Source: Nocardia sp. NBC_00508
GTDB taxonomy: Bacteria; Actinomycetota; Actinomycetes; Mycobacteriales; Mycobacteriaceae
Length of the DNA: 64,000 bases
Direction: 5' to 3'
Assembly (NCBI RefSeq): GCF_036346875.1
Contig: NZ_CP107852.1
Span: forward strand, 5,332,001 to 5,396,000
Under the pieces are notes generated by a model. The model had not been told where the DNA came from. It made no database searches and saw only the letters and a program-made list of their open reading frames with translations. Shown piece after piece: positions 45,332-54,261 of the stretch. The first letter of the stretch is position 1. Every line of letters starts with the position of its first letter. A program made the translations under genes and the position numbers.

Positions 45332-46096
45332 TTGCAGCGCTTACAGGATCGGGTTGCCGTCGTCACCGGCGGCGGGAGCGGTATCGGGCTGGCCACGGTC
45401 CGTCGTTTCGCGGCGGAAGGGGCGAAGGTGGTCGTCGCGGACATCGACGCCGAGACCGGCAAAGCGGCGGCCGAGGAGGTCGCAGGGCGGTACGTCCAGG
45501 TGGACGTCACCGATGAAGCCCAGGTCGAGGCGCTGTTCCAGACCGCGGTCGACACCTACGGTGGGTTGGACATCGCGTTCAACAACGCGGGCATCTCGCC
45601 GCCGGAGGACGACTCCATCCTGACCACCGGCATCGACGCCTGGCGCCGCGTGCAAGAGGTCAATCTGACCTCGGTATACCTGTGCAGCAAGTACGCGATC
45701 GGGCACATGCTGGAGCGCGGCAAGGGCTCGGTGATCAACACCGCGTCGTTCGTCGCGGTCATGGGCGCGGCGACCTCGCAGATCTCCTACACCGCCTCCA
45801 AAGGCGGGGTACTGGCCATGAGCCGGGAGCTCGGAGTCCAGTTCGCCCGCAACGGCATTCGGGTCAACGCCCTGTGCCCCGGTCCGGTGAACACACCGTT
45901 GTTGCGCGAATTGTTCGCCAAAGACCCCGAGCGCGCCGCCCGTCGCCTGGTGCACGTGCCGATCGGGCGGTTCGCGGAACCGGAGGAGATCGCCGCGGCC
46001 GTCGCGTTCCTCGCCAGCGACGATTCCTCGTTCATCACCGCCTCGCAGTTCCTGGTCGACGGCGGCATCGCGGGTGCGTACGTGACGCCGCTGTAG
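45332..46096 (+). CDS. Short-chain dehydrogenase/reductase
   Basis: A 254-aa classical SDR: VAVVTGGGSGIGLATV (NAD site), ADIDAE after strand 2 suggesting NAD, NNAGISPP, catalytic Ser in INTASFVAVMG and Tyr-Lys in ISYTASKGGVLAMS, C-terminal SQFLVDGGIAGAYV. It is last in the polyamine operon and may reduce or oxidise a pathway aldehyde or alcohol. TTG 45332 has aggag 5 bp upstream and is preferred over GTG 45302, which would add ten unusual residues. Confidence 0.87.
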   Translation: MQRLQDRVAVVTGGGSGIGLATVRRFAAEGAKVVVADIDAETGKAAAEEVAGRYVQVDVTDEAQVEALFQTAVDTYGGLDIAFNNAGISPPEDDSILTTGIDAWRRVQEVNLTSVYLCSKYAIGHMLERGKGSVINTASFVAVMGAATSQISYTASKGGVLAMSRELGVQFARNGIRVNALCPGPVNTPLLRELFAKDPERAARRLVHVPIGRFAEPEEIAAAVAFLASDDSSFITASQFLVDGGIAGAYVTPL

Positions 46097-46140
46097 TAAG
46101 GCGTATGCGCTGCACGTCGATCGCGCCGAACCGGATTACC

Positions 46141-46378
46141 TGTCCGGAAGGTCGCGTGGGTTGCGTATCGGTCGGTGGCAGGCTGCGAACCGGGTCGCTT
46201 GTCCGGAAGGCTGGGGGTTGCGTGTCGGCCGGTGACCGCTCAATGGCATCCGGCTAGCCGGACATCTGTCCCCGGAAGGCTGCGTGGTGCTCGTCGGCCG
46301 GTGGCGTCCTGTGGCATTCTCCGGTCGGAACGCGTGTCCGGCAGGCTGTGCGTGCTGTGTTGGTCGGGAGGTGGCGGC
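46141..46378. repeat. Four degenerate tandem copies, about 60-68 bp
   Basis: A block with core tgtccggaaggctg followed by g/t-rich sequence and cggtcggtggc-like ends recurs at 46141, 46200, 46267 and 46335. The copies have drifted. They fill the 510-bp gap between the polyamine operon and the symporter gene. No open frame or palindromic repeat-spacer pattern (as in CRISPR) is present; the origin is unknown. Confidence 0.6.
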
Positions 46379-46606
46379 ACGCCGCACTTCGTCCGGCCAC
46401 GGCCGTCGGATGACTCAATTGTGACTGGAGTCACAAACTTGGTGAATCAGCAGTTCAGGGCGGCTGTTTTCGCGGCCGTCCCAGGGCGTTCCGGTTTGCC
46501 TGGTGAAAAACCTGGGTATCGCCCTGTTTCGTGCTGAACCTCCGGAAGTCCGGAGCCGGAGGTGGAACGAATCAAGGTCCGTGTACGGGCTGGAGAGGAC
46601 GTGCAC

Positions 46607-47956
46607 GTGACCGATCAGGCATCGGCCGGTTTCCCGCTGCGGCGTTCCGTGGCGGCATCCGCCATGGGCAACGCCACCGAATGGTTCGACTACGGCGTCT
46701 ACGCCGCCACCGCGACGTATCTCACCGGCGCGTTCTTCCCCGGGGAACTGGGGACGCTCGGCACCATGCTCGGCTTCGCCATCTCGTTCGTCCTCCGGCC
46801 ACTCGGCGGCATGGTATGGGGACCGCTCGGTGACCGAATCGGCCGGAAAGCCGTGCTGGCCACCACGATTCTGCTCATGGCCGCGGCGACCGGCGCCATC
46901 GGCCTGCTGCCGACCCATGCCACCGTCGGTGTGCTTGCGCCGATCCTGCTCATCACTCTGCGTGTGGTGCAAGGCTTTTCGACCGGCGGTGAATATGGCG
47001 GCGCCGCAACGTATCTGGCGGAGTGCGCGTCCGATCGCAGGCGCGGATTCCTCGGCAGCTTCTTGGAATTCGGCACGCTCGCCGGTTTCGTCGGCGGCTC
47101 CGCGACGGTGCTGGCCTGCCAGCTCGTCCTCGGCTCGGACGCCATGCACGACTGGGGCTGGCGCATCCCGTTCCTGATCGCGATTCCGCTCGGTCTGACC
47201 GGCTGGTACCTGCGGGCCAAGCTGACCGAGAGCCCGGTGTTCAGCGAGGTCGCCGAGCACAAGCACCCGCCGGGCGGGCTGCGGGAAGTGTTGACCACCT
47301 ACCGGCGCGAGACCCTCACGCTCGCCGGATTGGTCGTCGCGCTCAACGTGGTGAACTACACGCTGCTCACCTACCAGCCCACCTATTTGCAGAACACGAT
47401 CGGCATGGGCGAGTCGGCCACCACCGCGATGATGCTGGTCGGGCAGTTGGTGATGATGCTGGTGCTGCCGTTCTTCGGTCGGCTGTCCGACAGCGTCGGG
47501 CGACGCCCGATGTGGCTGTTCTCGCTGGTGGGCCTCGCGGTGCTGGCGGTGCCGATGTACTGGCTGATGGGGCAGGGCACCGGATGGGCCATCGCCGGCT
47601 TCATCGTGCTCGGTCTGTTCTACGTGCCGCAGCTGTCCACCATCAGCTCCACTTTCCCGGCCATCTTCCCGACCCACGTCCGCTACGCGGGCTTCGCGCT
47701 GGCCTACAACGTCTCCACGGCGGCATTCGGCGGCACCGCCCCGCTGATCAACGAGGCGGTAATCGATGCAACGGGTTGGTCCCTGTTCCCCGCCGTCTAC
47801 ATGATCGGCGCCTCCCTCATCGGCCTGGTCGCCTGGACCTTCCTCCGCGAGACCGCCGGAACCTCCCTGCGCGGCACGGAAGTCCCCGACGCGGGCGAAC
47901 CCGTCCCGGACCTGCCCGCCGAACCGGCACCCGGACTTCCTTCGCCCGCTCCGTGA
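46607..47956 (+). CDS. MHS-family MFS metabolite:proton symporter
   Basis: A 449-aa transporter with 12 hydrophobic helices of the ProP/ShiA type: GNATEWFDYGVYAATATYL (helix 1 family motif), RPLGGMVWGPLGDRIGRK, GFSTGGEYGGAATYLAE and LSDSVGRRPM. Such symporters import betaines, dicarboxylates or aromatic acids. It lies 510 bp after the polyamine operon on the same strand and may feed that pathway (inference). GTG 46607 has ggagagga upstream; GTG 46601 and an earlier frame start exist. Confidence 0.88.
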   Translation: MTDQASAGFPLRRSVAASAMGNATEWFDYGVYAATATYLTGAFFPGELGTLGTMLGFAISFVLRPLGGMVWGPLGDRIGRKAVLATTILLMAAATGAIGLLPTHATVGVLAPILLITLRVVQGFSTGGEYGGAATYLAECASDRRRGFLGSFLEFGTLAGFVGGSATVLACQLVLGSDAMHDWGWRIPFLIAIPLGLTGWYLRAKLTESPVFSEVAEHKHPPGGLREVLTTYRRETLTLAGLVVALNVVNYTLLTYQPTYLQNTIGMGESATTAMMLVGQLVMMLVLPFFGRLSDSVGRRPMWLFSLVGLAVLAVPMYWLMGQGTGWAIAGFIVLGLFYVPQLSTISSTFPAIFPTHVRYAGFALAYNVSTAAFGGTAPLINEAVIDATGWSLFPAVYMIGASLIGLVAWTFLRETAGTSLRGTEVPDAGEPVPDLPAEPAPGLPSPAP

Positions 47957-48016
47957 ACTCCTCAGATGTTCCTGTACGTGCGAGGAAACGAGCGCTTACC
48001 GCGGGACGAACCCGGG

Positions 48017-49660
48017 TCAGAGGCGGGCTCCCTTTTCGAGATTGCACCTGCGGCATAGGATTTGGAGGTTCGCGACGCTCGTTGCGCCGCCTCGGCTCAA
48101 CGGGATTATGTGGTCGAACTCGAGGTAGTGGTTGTCCCCGCATTGGCAGCACTTGCCACCATCTCGCTGCCAGACTTCGGATTTCATGTCGGGCGGTATC
48201 GAGCGGGCGTCGCGTTGCCCGGGAGCGAGTACCAATCGCTTTGCGATCCGAAGTGCCCCTTCGAGCACGGCGGCAACGTACTGAGGGTCCGCGACACTGT
48301 ACGTTCCGCCGCCGCGAGCGGTGGTCGCCGAGACGATGACATTCCCGTACTCGCTGGCGATGGACACGATTCTCGACCACGGCAGTTCGGTACCCGCCCC
48401 GGCCCCGACGAACCGGAGTTTCTTGCTGCTGCCTATCAGCCTGCCGCTGGTGTGGCGAGGACCGCTGGCCAAGTACTTGACCTGTGCCGCGGCGACGTCG
48501 ATGTAAAGCGTCTCGTCGGCTTCCAGGTGCAGCCCGGATCGTTGCAAGCGGGGCAGCTCGCCCGCCCGCACCTGCGTGAGCGATCGGCCGCGGACCATGC
48601 GCTGTCGAAGCTCGTTCACGCGCAGTTGCGCTGCGCCCAGATCGATGGCCGCTTGAAGCTCCGTCACGGCCTGCTCGAAGCTGTCCAGCTCATGCTGCTC
48701 TATCTCGTCGTCCGCGAAAGCGAAGGCGACGACTCGCTCCAGATAGGCCATGGCGAGCGGCCGCAATGCTTCCCTCCCGCTGCTTTCATGAATACGTTGG
48801 AAACGGAGGGCAACCCACAGCTCGTCCCACGCGGTGCCGCGCGGGCCCGAAGCGGTCAGCACCTGCCATGCCTGCGATTTCCACGTCGCCATGAAGCCAT
48901 TGACGTCGGACTCGCACCAGCGGCATGGTGGCGGCGCGCCGAAACGTGGAATCCGCTTCGCGCGGCCGCAGCGTTCGCAGATCGACGGATCCGCGGGAAA
49001 CAACTGTCTGGTGTCGCCGGTCCACGAGGTGCCGTTCCACCAGCGGACACGACCGGGATCGGTCGAGTCCGGATACCACGCGGGTTCCATCCGGGTCGAG
49101 GGCTCCGGCGCGGCGGTATAGCTGGGTGCGGGAGCGGATGCCCCTGTCGGCGCGGCAGGCGCATCGTCGACCTCGACACCGAACTCCTCAGCGAGCCCGC
49201 GCAGTCCGCTAACCCACCCTTGGCCGACCGTGCGGAACTTCCATGCCCCGTTTCGGCGATAGAACTCGCCGAGCACCATCGCTGTGACGGCATCGGGTTG
49301 GTCGATGTCGAACACGATGAGCGTGCTGGTCCCGTCGCGTACGGTCAGTGTGAGGTCGCGGATGTCTCGGAACGTTCCTTGATCGACCGATCCCGAGATG
49401 ACGACGCGGGAAACCGAGCCTTCGACGGTGGCGAGGGACACTGTGAGTGTCGCGGAGCCCGCCGCGGACTCGTCCAGGGAGACGGCGCCGGATGGATGCT
49501 TCGCTGCGTTGTAGAACACGAAGTCGTCGTTCGTCCGGATCTTCCCGGTGTCAGCCAGTAGTAGAGCCTGCGGGTCGACCTCGTTGCGGGACCCCCATTC
49601 GAGCAGCACGGTCACGCTCGGTGCGGTTACCGGAGCGTTCCCTCCTCTGGTGAGCTTCAC
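48017..49660 (-). CDS. TerD - DUF2510 - Zn ribbon - HNH nuclease fusion
   Basis: A 547-aa multidomain protein. Residues 1-165 are a TerD domain (VKLTRGGNAPVT, TNDDFVFYNAAKHPSGAVSL, AMVLGEFYRRNGAWKFRTVG). A Pro/Ala linker leads to a DUF2510-like tryptophan motif (WYPDSTDPGRVRWWNG) and a zinc ribbon with two CxxC pairs (CERC, CRWC). A helical region (about 260-365) and a bacterial-PH-like beta domain (ETLYIDVAAAQVKYLASG, GRLIGSSKKLRFVG) follow. The C terminus is an HNH endonuclease (CCQCGDNHYLEFDHIIPLSR, NLQILCRRCN). TerD proteins are calcium-binding tellurite/stress factors. A nuclease on the same chain suggests damage response or defence (inference). No other ter gene is near. GTG 49660 preferred over 49669. 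Confidence 0.85.
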   Translation of the reverse strand: MKLTRGGNAPVTAPSVTVLLEWGSRNEVDPQALLLADTGKIRTNDDFVFYNAAKHPSGAVSLDESAAGSATLTVSLATVEGSVSRVVISGSVDQGTFRDIRDLTLTVRDGTSTLIVFDIDQPDAVTAMVLGEFYRRNGAWKFRTVGQGWVSGLRGLAEEFGVEVDDAPAAPTGASAPAPSYTAAPEPSTRMEPAWYPDSTDPGRVRWWNGTSWTGDTRQLFPADPSICERCGRAKRIPRFGAPPPCRWCESDVNGFMATWKSQAWQVLTASGPRGTAWDELWVALRFQRIHESSGREALRPLAMAYLERVVAFAFADDEIEQHELDSFEQAVTELQAAIDLGAAQLRVNELRQRMVRGRSLTQVRAGELPRLQRSGLHLEADETLYIDVAAAQVKYLASGPRHTSGRLIGSSKKLRFVGAGAGTELPWSRIVSIASEYGNVIVSATTARGGGTYSVADPQYVAAVLEGALRIAKRLVLAPGQRDARSIPPDMKSEVWQRDGGKCCQCGDNHYLEFDHIIPLSRGGATSVANLQILCRRCNLEKGARL

Positions 49661-50117
49661 GCCGTGCACACCGTTCCCGCAGTGGCTTCCGTTACGTCTA
49701 TAGCGACTTGTTATGTACCTGTGTCCTCCACTGCAGCAGCTAGATTCGCGATCTCCGGGCCTGGTTCCGCTCTCCCCAGCGTCTGGGCGAGTGTTCTCGC
49801 GCTGCCTAGCCGACCGCGGTCAGTGGTCGGTTGGGCCGATCCAGTGAGTCCAGGTGGTCCGGAGTCATCGCACAGATGCCGACCGCGGTGGGCTTGTCGA
49901 CCAAGCGGGGCCCTACTGACCTATCGCCTTCGCCGCGCCCTTGGCTGAACACCGGCCGAATTCGTGCAGACGCGAGAGGAAATGCTCTTGGTAGCGTTGC
50001 TGAAGCCGAACCGGGTCGCGACGGTCACCGCGGGATCTCCGACACTGAGGCGTAAAACGCTGTGGGGGAATGGTTTTCATACCGTGAGACACCGGTGCGG
50101 AAGCCCTCGGCGGACTG
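49661..50117. other. Intergenic region upstream of TerD-HNH gene
   Basis: About 450 bp with the promoter of the TerD fusion gene, including a short A+T-richer patch near 49690-49720. I see no convincing gene in it. Confidence 0.45.
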
Positions 50118-50276
50118 ATGGCTGCGGTGCTGGCGGAATTGTACAACCGGGTCCCGGACGTCTCGGTGCTGCGTGTATTCGAGGTCGACGACACCATCGT
50201 GGGCCCCGCGCTCTCGATTGCGGGTCTAGGGTCGGCGGTGCGCTTCCACGACTACGAGGTGTCTCTGCGAAGCTGA
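50118..50276 (+). CDS. Small unidentified frame, possible gene tail
   Basis: A 52-aa frame (ATG 50118) reads like real protein: LAELYNRVPDVSVLRVFEVD, then IVGPALSIAGLGSAVRFHDY. An in-frame stop at 50085 limits it upstream, and no ribosome site is evident. It overlaps the convergent DMT gene by 25 bp. It could be the surviving C-terminal end of a lost gene or a small protein of unknown function. I do not recognise the family. Confidence 0.35.
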   Translation: MAAVLAELYNRVPDVSVLRVFEVDDTIVGPALSIAGLGSAVRFHDYEVSLRS

Positions 50277-51178
50277 GGTGGTACGTCCCACCGTGGCGTG
50301 TGGTCCGGCAGGCCGGGGCGGGCGGGGGCGGCGTCGGCGCCTTTGCTGCGCGCGAGCCCGACCGTCGCGATCACCACCATCGCGAACGCGGCCACCAGCA
50401 GCCCGACCAGCGCGACGTCCACGTCCAGGTACTCGCCGAGCGCCAGGAATCCAAGGGCGCCGACCACCACCGGTTCGACGACAGTCGCCGCCGGGAACGA
50501 TGCATGCAGGCTTCCGGCCCGATACGAGTACTGCTGCAGCACGGTGGCGGACAGGCCGACGACAATCAGCGCGTAGGTCTCGGCCGAGACGAGCACCGCG
50601 TTCGCGCCTCGGTCGGCGGTGGCGAGCACGCCCTTGACGAGCACGGCCGCGAGCCCGAACAGCGCACCGGCGATCAGGCCCAGTAGGACCGCCCGCCGCC
50701 GCCCCGGCCAGGCACGGGCACCGAGCAGCGCGGCGGTGAACAAGGGAACGGCGAGGAGCCCCACGATCACCCAGTGAAACGTCTCGGCGTGCGGCTGGCC
50801 GGGCCGGGGGTCGCCGACCACCACCAGGATCGCGATCCCGGCGGTCAGCGCCAGCGCCCATGCCCAATCGCCGGCCGATACCGAGCGCCCGTTGAGCCAC
50901 GCACCCAGCGGCAGCACGAACAGCAGCGACAGCACCAGCAGGGGCTGCACGAGCATCAGCGCGCCCCTACCCAAGGCGGCCGCCTGGAAGGCGAATCCAC
51001 CGAAGCCGACGAGCGTCCCCAGCCACCAGTCGGGGGTGCGGAGCATGCCACCCATGGCCGCGAGCGAGTCGGGCGCGTCTGCCGTTCGTGCGGCGGCGCG
51101 CTGGCGAATCGCCGCCCCGAGCGCTATACACACGGCCGCACTGACGGCGAAAACGACGGCGACCGGTGAGGACGACAC
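50252..51178 (-). CDS. DMT-superfamily transporter
   Basis: A 308-aa membrane protein with about nine to ten helices in two related halves (AVVFAVSAAVCIALGAAI, ALMLVQPLLVLSLLFVLPLGAWL, AVLLGLIAGALFGLAAVLVKGVL, AATVVEPVVVGALGFLALGEYL). This fits the drug/metabolite transporter superfamily. The block LQQYSYRAGSLHASFPAATV is typical of actinobacterial DMT proteins. Substrate unknown. It stands alone. ATG 51178. Confidence 0.82.
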   Translation of the reverse strand: MSSSPVAVVFAVSAAVCIALGAAIRQRAAARTADAPDSLAAMGGMLRTPDWWLGTLVGFGGFAFQAAALGRGALMLVQPLLVLSLLFVLPLGAWLNGRSVSAGDWAWALALTAGIAILVVVGDPRPGQPHAETFHWVIVGLLAVPLFTAALLGARAWPGRRRAVLLGLIAGALFGLAAVLVKGVLATADRGANAVLVSAETYALIVVGLSATVLQQYSYRAGSLHASFPAATVVEPVVVGALGFLALGEYLDVDVALVGLLVAAFAMVVIATVGLARSKGADAAPARPGLPDHTPRWDVPPQLRRDTS

Positions 51179-51798
51179 TCCGGCAGACTACTCCGGCGCG
51201 GTCGGCCGGGTCGGACGCGCGGCGCTCCACCGAGAAGCAATGGATGCCTTCGTAACTGCCGGTTCGGTCGTTCGCTCGACTCGGCGACTCGGTGCTCGAC
51301 CGGGCTCGATGCGCTGGTGCCGTCGGAATCGTCCGCGGTGCAGCGGTGGATGGGCGTGCGCGGGAGCGCTGGCGGTCAGCCGCTCGGGTGTACCGCACAT
51401 AACAGGGGCCTACTGCCTTGTTATGGAAATGGAAGAACGATCTACCTCGGTATTTCCGCTGTCGGCAGGCAATTTGGGAAGCGACAGAATTCGGCGCTTC
51501 TGCGCCATGGAAACGAATTGGGAAACATTCGGACTCGATCTTGCGTCCAGCCGCCGTATCGGCCTGATCGGGGTTCGGATTTCGAATTGAATCGTGAATT
51601 ACTTTCGGCGTGGCCGGGTGACTCGTGCAGCGGCTTCCACGGGGCCGGATACGATCGCCTTCCTGCTCGCCGGGTCTGTTTGAGCTGGTCAGGCGGGTGT
51701 CGTAGAGAGTGTGAGGCTGGAGGCAAGCGAACACCGCGGCGGGATGGCGGGTGGCCGACTATTGCGGCGACAGTGTGGCACGGTCGTATACTCGCGCT
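51179..51798. other. Intergenic region before the FHA/ABC gene
   Basis: 620 bp between divergent genes. I see no gene with a recognisable product; the visible signal is a promoter that ends just before the ATG 51799. Confidence 0.45.
51762..51792 (+). promoter_or_regulatory. Candidate leaderless promoter of the FHA/ABC gene
   Basis: A good -10 element tatact at 51787-51792 ends 6 bp before ATG 51799, placing transcription start at the ATG. A weak -35 (ttgcgg at 51762) has a long 19-bp spacing. There is no ribosome site. Confidence 0.5.
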
Positions 51799-54252
51799 AT
51801 GGCGGATAAACTGCCCTCCACCGAATTTCCCGATGAACCGGTTCTTGTGGTGCAGACGAGGGAACGGGTCTATCGGCTACGTGCTGGGGGCGCATATAAT
51901 GTCGGTCGCGATCCGGAAGCCGACATTGTTGTGGCCGATCCACGGGTGTCCTCCGTGCACGCCGTTCTGGAGCGGGGTTCGGGCGGTTGGGAAATCGAGG
52001 ACGCGGGCAGCCTCAACGGGACCTTTTTCGAGGGCCACCGGGTCGGGCGGATGGTGATCGACCACGACGAGACGTTCCAGCTCGGCCACGCCGTGGACGG
52101 TGAGCAGTTGGCCTGCTCGGTGGAAGCACCACCCGGCCACGAGTCCGATGGCGAGATCGGCGGAGACACGATGGTCGTCCCCGATCCCGGATACAACCTC
52201 GACGAGGAAGCAACGGTCACCAAGTTCGAGCCGGGCCTGCCCCGGCGGGTTTCGCGATCGGCGCCTCCGGCGGCCCACGCCGGCACGGTAGTCCGGATCA
52301 CCTCGCCCACCCTCCGGATCGGACGCGCGGCCGACAACGACCTCGTCGTGCACGACCTCATGGTCTCCCGCTATCACGCCGAGCTGCGCACGATCGGCCC
52401 GGGCAGATACCGGATCGTCGACCTCGACAGCCACAACGGCACCTACGTCAACGGCTCGCGGGTCGACGCCGCAGACCTATCCGAATCCGATTTGATCAGC
52501 ATGGGGCACACCACGGCCCGGCTGGTCGGCGACGAACTGCGCGAGACCGTCGACACCGGCGATGTGTCGGTCTCGGTGCAGAGCCTCATCGTGCGGACGC
52601 CGGAAGGCAAGGTGCTCCTCGACGAGGTGAGCTTCCCCATCCCGGAACGTTCGCTCGTCGGCGTCATCGGGCCAAGTGGGGCGGGCAAGTCGACACTGCT
52701 CGGCGCCGTCACCGGGTTGCGCCCCGCGACGGAGGGGACGGTCCGCTACGACAGACGCGACCTGTACACCGATTACGACGAGCTCCGGCATCGGATCGGG
52801 CTGGTCCCGCAGGAGGACATCCTGCACAGCCAGCTTCAGACGCGGCGCGCCCTGCTCTACGCAGCCGAACTGCGCTTCCCCGGTGACACACGCAGCGAGG
52901 AGCGGGAGCAGCGGGTCGACGAGGTCCTCGAGGAACTCGGTTTGGCGCGGCACGCCGATACCCGCATCGATCGGCTCTCGGGCGGGCAGCGCAAACGCGT
53001 GAGCGTCGCGCTGGAGTTGCTGACCAAGCCGTCCCTGTTGTTCCTCGACGAACCGACCTCCGGCCTCGATCCGGGCCTGGACAAAACGGTCATGGAAATG
53101 CTGTCCGAACTGGCGCATGACGGGCGGACCGTCATCGTCGTCACGCACAGCGTCGCGAATCTCGATTCCTGTGACCGCTTGCTTGTCCTGGTGCCCGGCG
53201 GGCGGCTGGCCTTCTACGGGCCGCCCGCGGAGGGATTGCAGCAGTTCGCGCAGCGCAGCTGGGCTGAGGTTTTCCAGGCATTCGATCGCGACACCGACCG
53301 CGACTGGGCCGGTGAGTTCCAGGCTTCGCCACGCTTCGAGCAGTACGTGGCGGTCGGACTGACCGACGAAGTCGGCCCGGCGGAAGTGCGCCCACCGGCA
53401 CCGCCGCCCGCGCCGCAGTCCAAGCTCAGCCAGCTCAGTACGCTGTGCCGCCGATATCTGGCGGTGATCGCCTCGGACCGAAGCTACCTGGCGCTCCTCG
53501 GCGTGATGCCTCTGCTTCTCGGTGGCTTGATCGCCGCGATACCGTCGGGCGAGGGTTTCACCGGGACGCCGGGAACCAATACCGATGCCCCGACCAAGCT
53601 CATGATTCTGATCTTCGCCGCATGCTTCGTCGGCACCGGCAACTCGATTCGGGAGATCGTCAAGGAGCAGACGATCTACCGCAGAGAACGCGCGGCGGGC
53701 TTGTCGGCCGGCGTCTATCTGATGTCGAAGCTGCTGGTCCTGGGCGTGATCACCACTGTGCAGGCGGCGGTGTTGTTCTTCATCGGCACCATTGGTGAGA
53801 GTATGCCGGCGAAAGGGATATTCACCTCGGTCGAGCTGGAACTGATCCTGGCGATGGCGGTGCTCGGCATCGCATCGCTGGCACTGGGCTTGCTGGTGTC
53901 GGTACTGGTCGACACCTCGGAGAAGACGCTGCCGCTGTTGATAGTGCTGTCGATGGCGCAACTGGTGCTCACCGGCGGTCTGGTGCGGCTCCCCGGCACA
54001 CCCGTCCTGGACCAACTGTCCTATCTCTCGCCGTCCCGTTGGGGCTACGGCGCGGGAGCCGCCACCGTCGACCTCGACACACTCTCACCCCATGAGGGCG
54101 CACCCGACCCACTGTGGCGACACACCCTCGGCGCGTGGCTGCTCGACATGGGAGTCGTCGCCGGTCTAGGGGTCATCTTCCTCGCGCTGGCCTGGTACCG
54201 CCTGTACCAGCTGCGCCCACGGCGCCGCGGCGCCCGCCGGGCGAGGCTTTGA
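51799..54252 (+). CDS. FHA-FHA-ABC exporter (Rv1747-like)
   Basis: An 817-aa single-chain ABC transporter with two N-terminal forkhead-associated domains: FHA1 (about 30-95, NVGRDPEADIVV, SSVHAVLE, GSLNGT) and FHA2 (about 160-245, RIGRAADNDLVVHD, SRYHAEL, DSHNGT). A nucleotide-binding domain (Walker A GPSGAGKST at 291-299, LSGGQ at 393-397, LLFLDEPTSGLD) and a six-helix ABC2 membrane domain follow. Layout and length match Mycobacterium tuberculosis Rv1747, an exporter regulated by Ser/Thr kinase phosphorylation through its FHA domains. The pSer/pThr-binding residues R, S-H and N are present in both FHA domains. It ends 9 bp from the convergent small gene. Confidence 0.93.
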   Translation: MADKLPSTEFPDEPVLVVQTRERVYRLRAGGAYNVGRDPEADIVVADPRVSSVHAVLERGSGGWEIEDAGSLNGTFFEGHRVGRMVIDHDETFQLGHAVDGEQLACSVEAPPGHESDGEIGGDTMVVPDPGYNLDEEATVTKFEPGLPRRVSRSAPPAAHAGTVVRITSPTLRIGRAADNDLVVHDLMVSRYHAELRTIGPGRYRIVDLDSHNGTYVNGSRVDAADLSESDLISMGHTTARLVGDELRETVDTGDVSVSVQSLIVRTPEGKVLLDEVSFPIPERSLVGVIGPSGAGKSTLLGAVTGLRPATEGTVRYDRRDLYTDYDELRHRIGLVPQEDILHSQLQTRRALLYAAELRFPGDTRSEEREQRVDEVLEELGLARHADTRIDRLSGGQRKRVSVALELLTKPSLLFLDEPTSGLDPGLDKTVMEMLSELAHDGRTVIVVTHSVANLDSCDRLLVLVPGGRLAFYGPPAEGLQQFAQRSWAEVFQAFDRDTDRDWAGEFQASPRFEQYVAVGLTDEVGPAEVRPPAPPPAPQSKLSQLSTLCRRYLAVIASDRSYLALLGVMPLLLGGLIAAIPSGEGFTGTPGTNTDAPTKLMILIFAACFVGTGNSIREIVKEQTIYRRERAAGLSAGVYLMSKLLVLGVITTVQAAVLFFIGTIGESMPAKGIFTSVELELILAMAVLGIASLALGLLVSVLVDTSEKTLPLLIVLSMAQLVLTGGLVRLPGTPVLDQLSYLSPSRWGYGAGAATVDLDTLSPHEGAPDPLWRHTLGAWLLDMGVVAGLGVIFLALAWYRLYQLRPRRRGARRARL

Positions 54253-54261
54253 CGCCACCCG

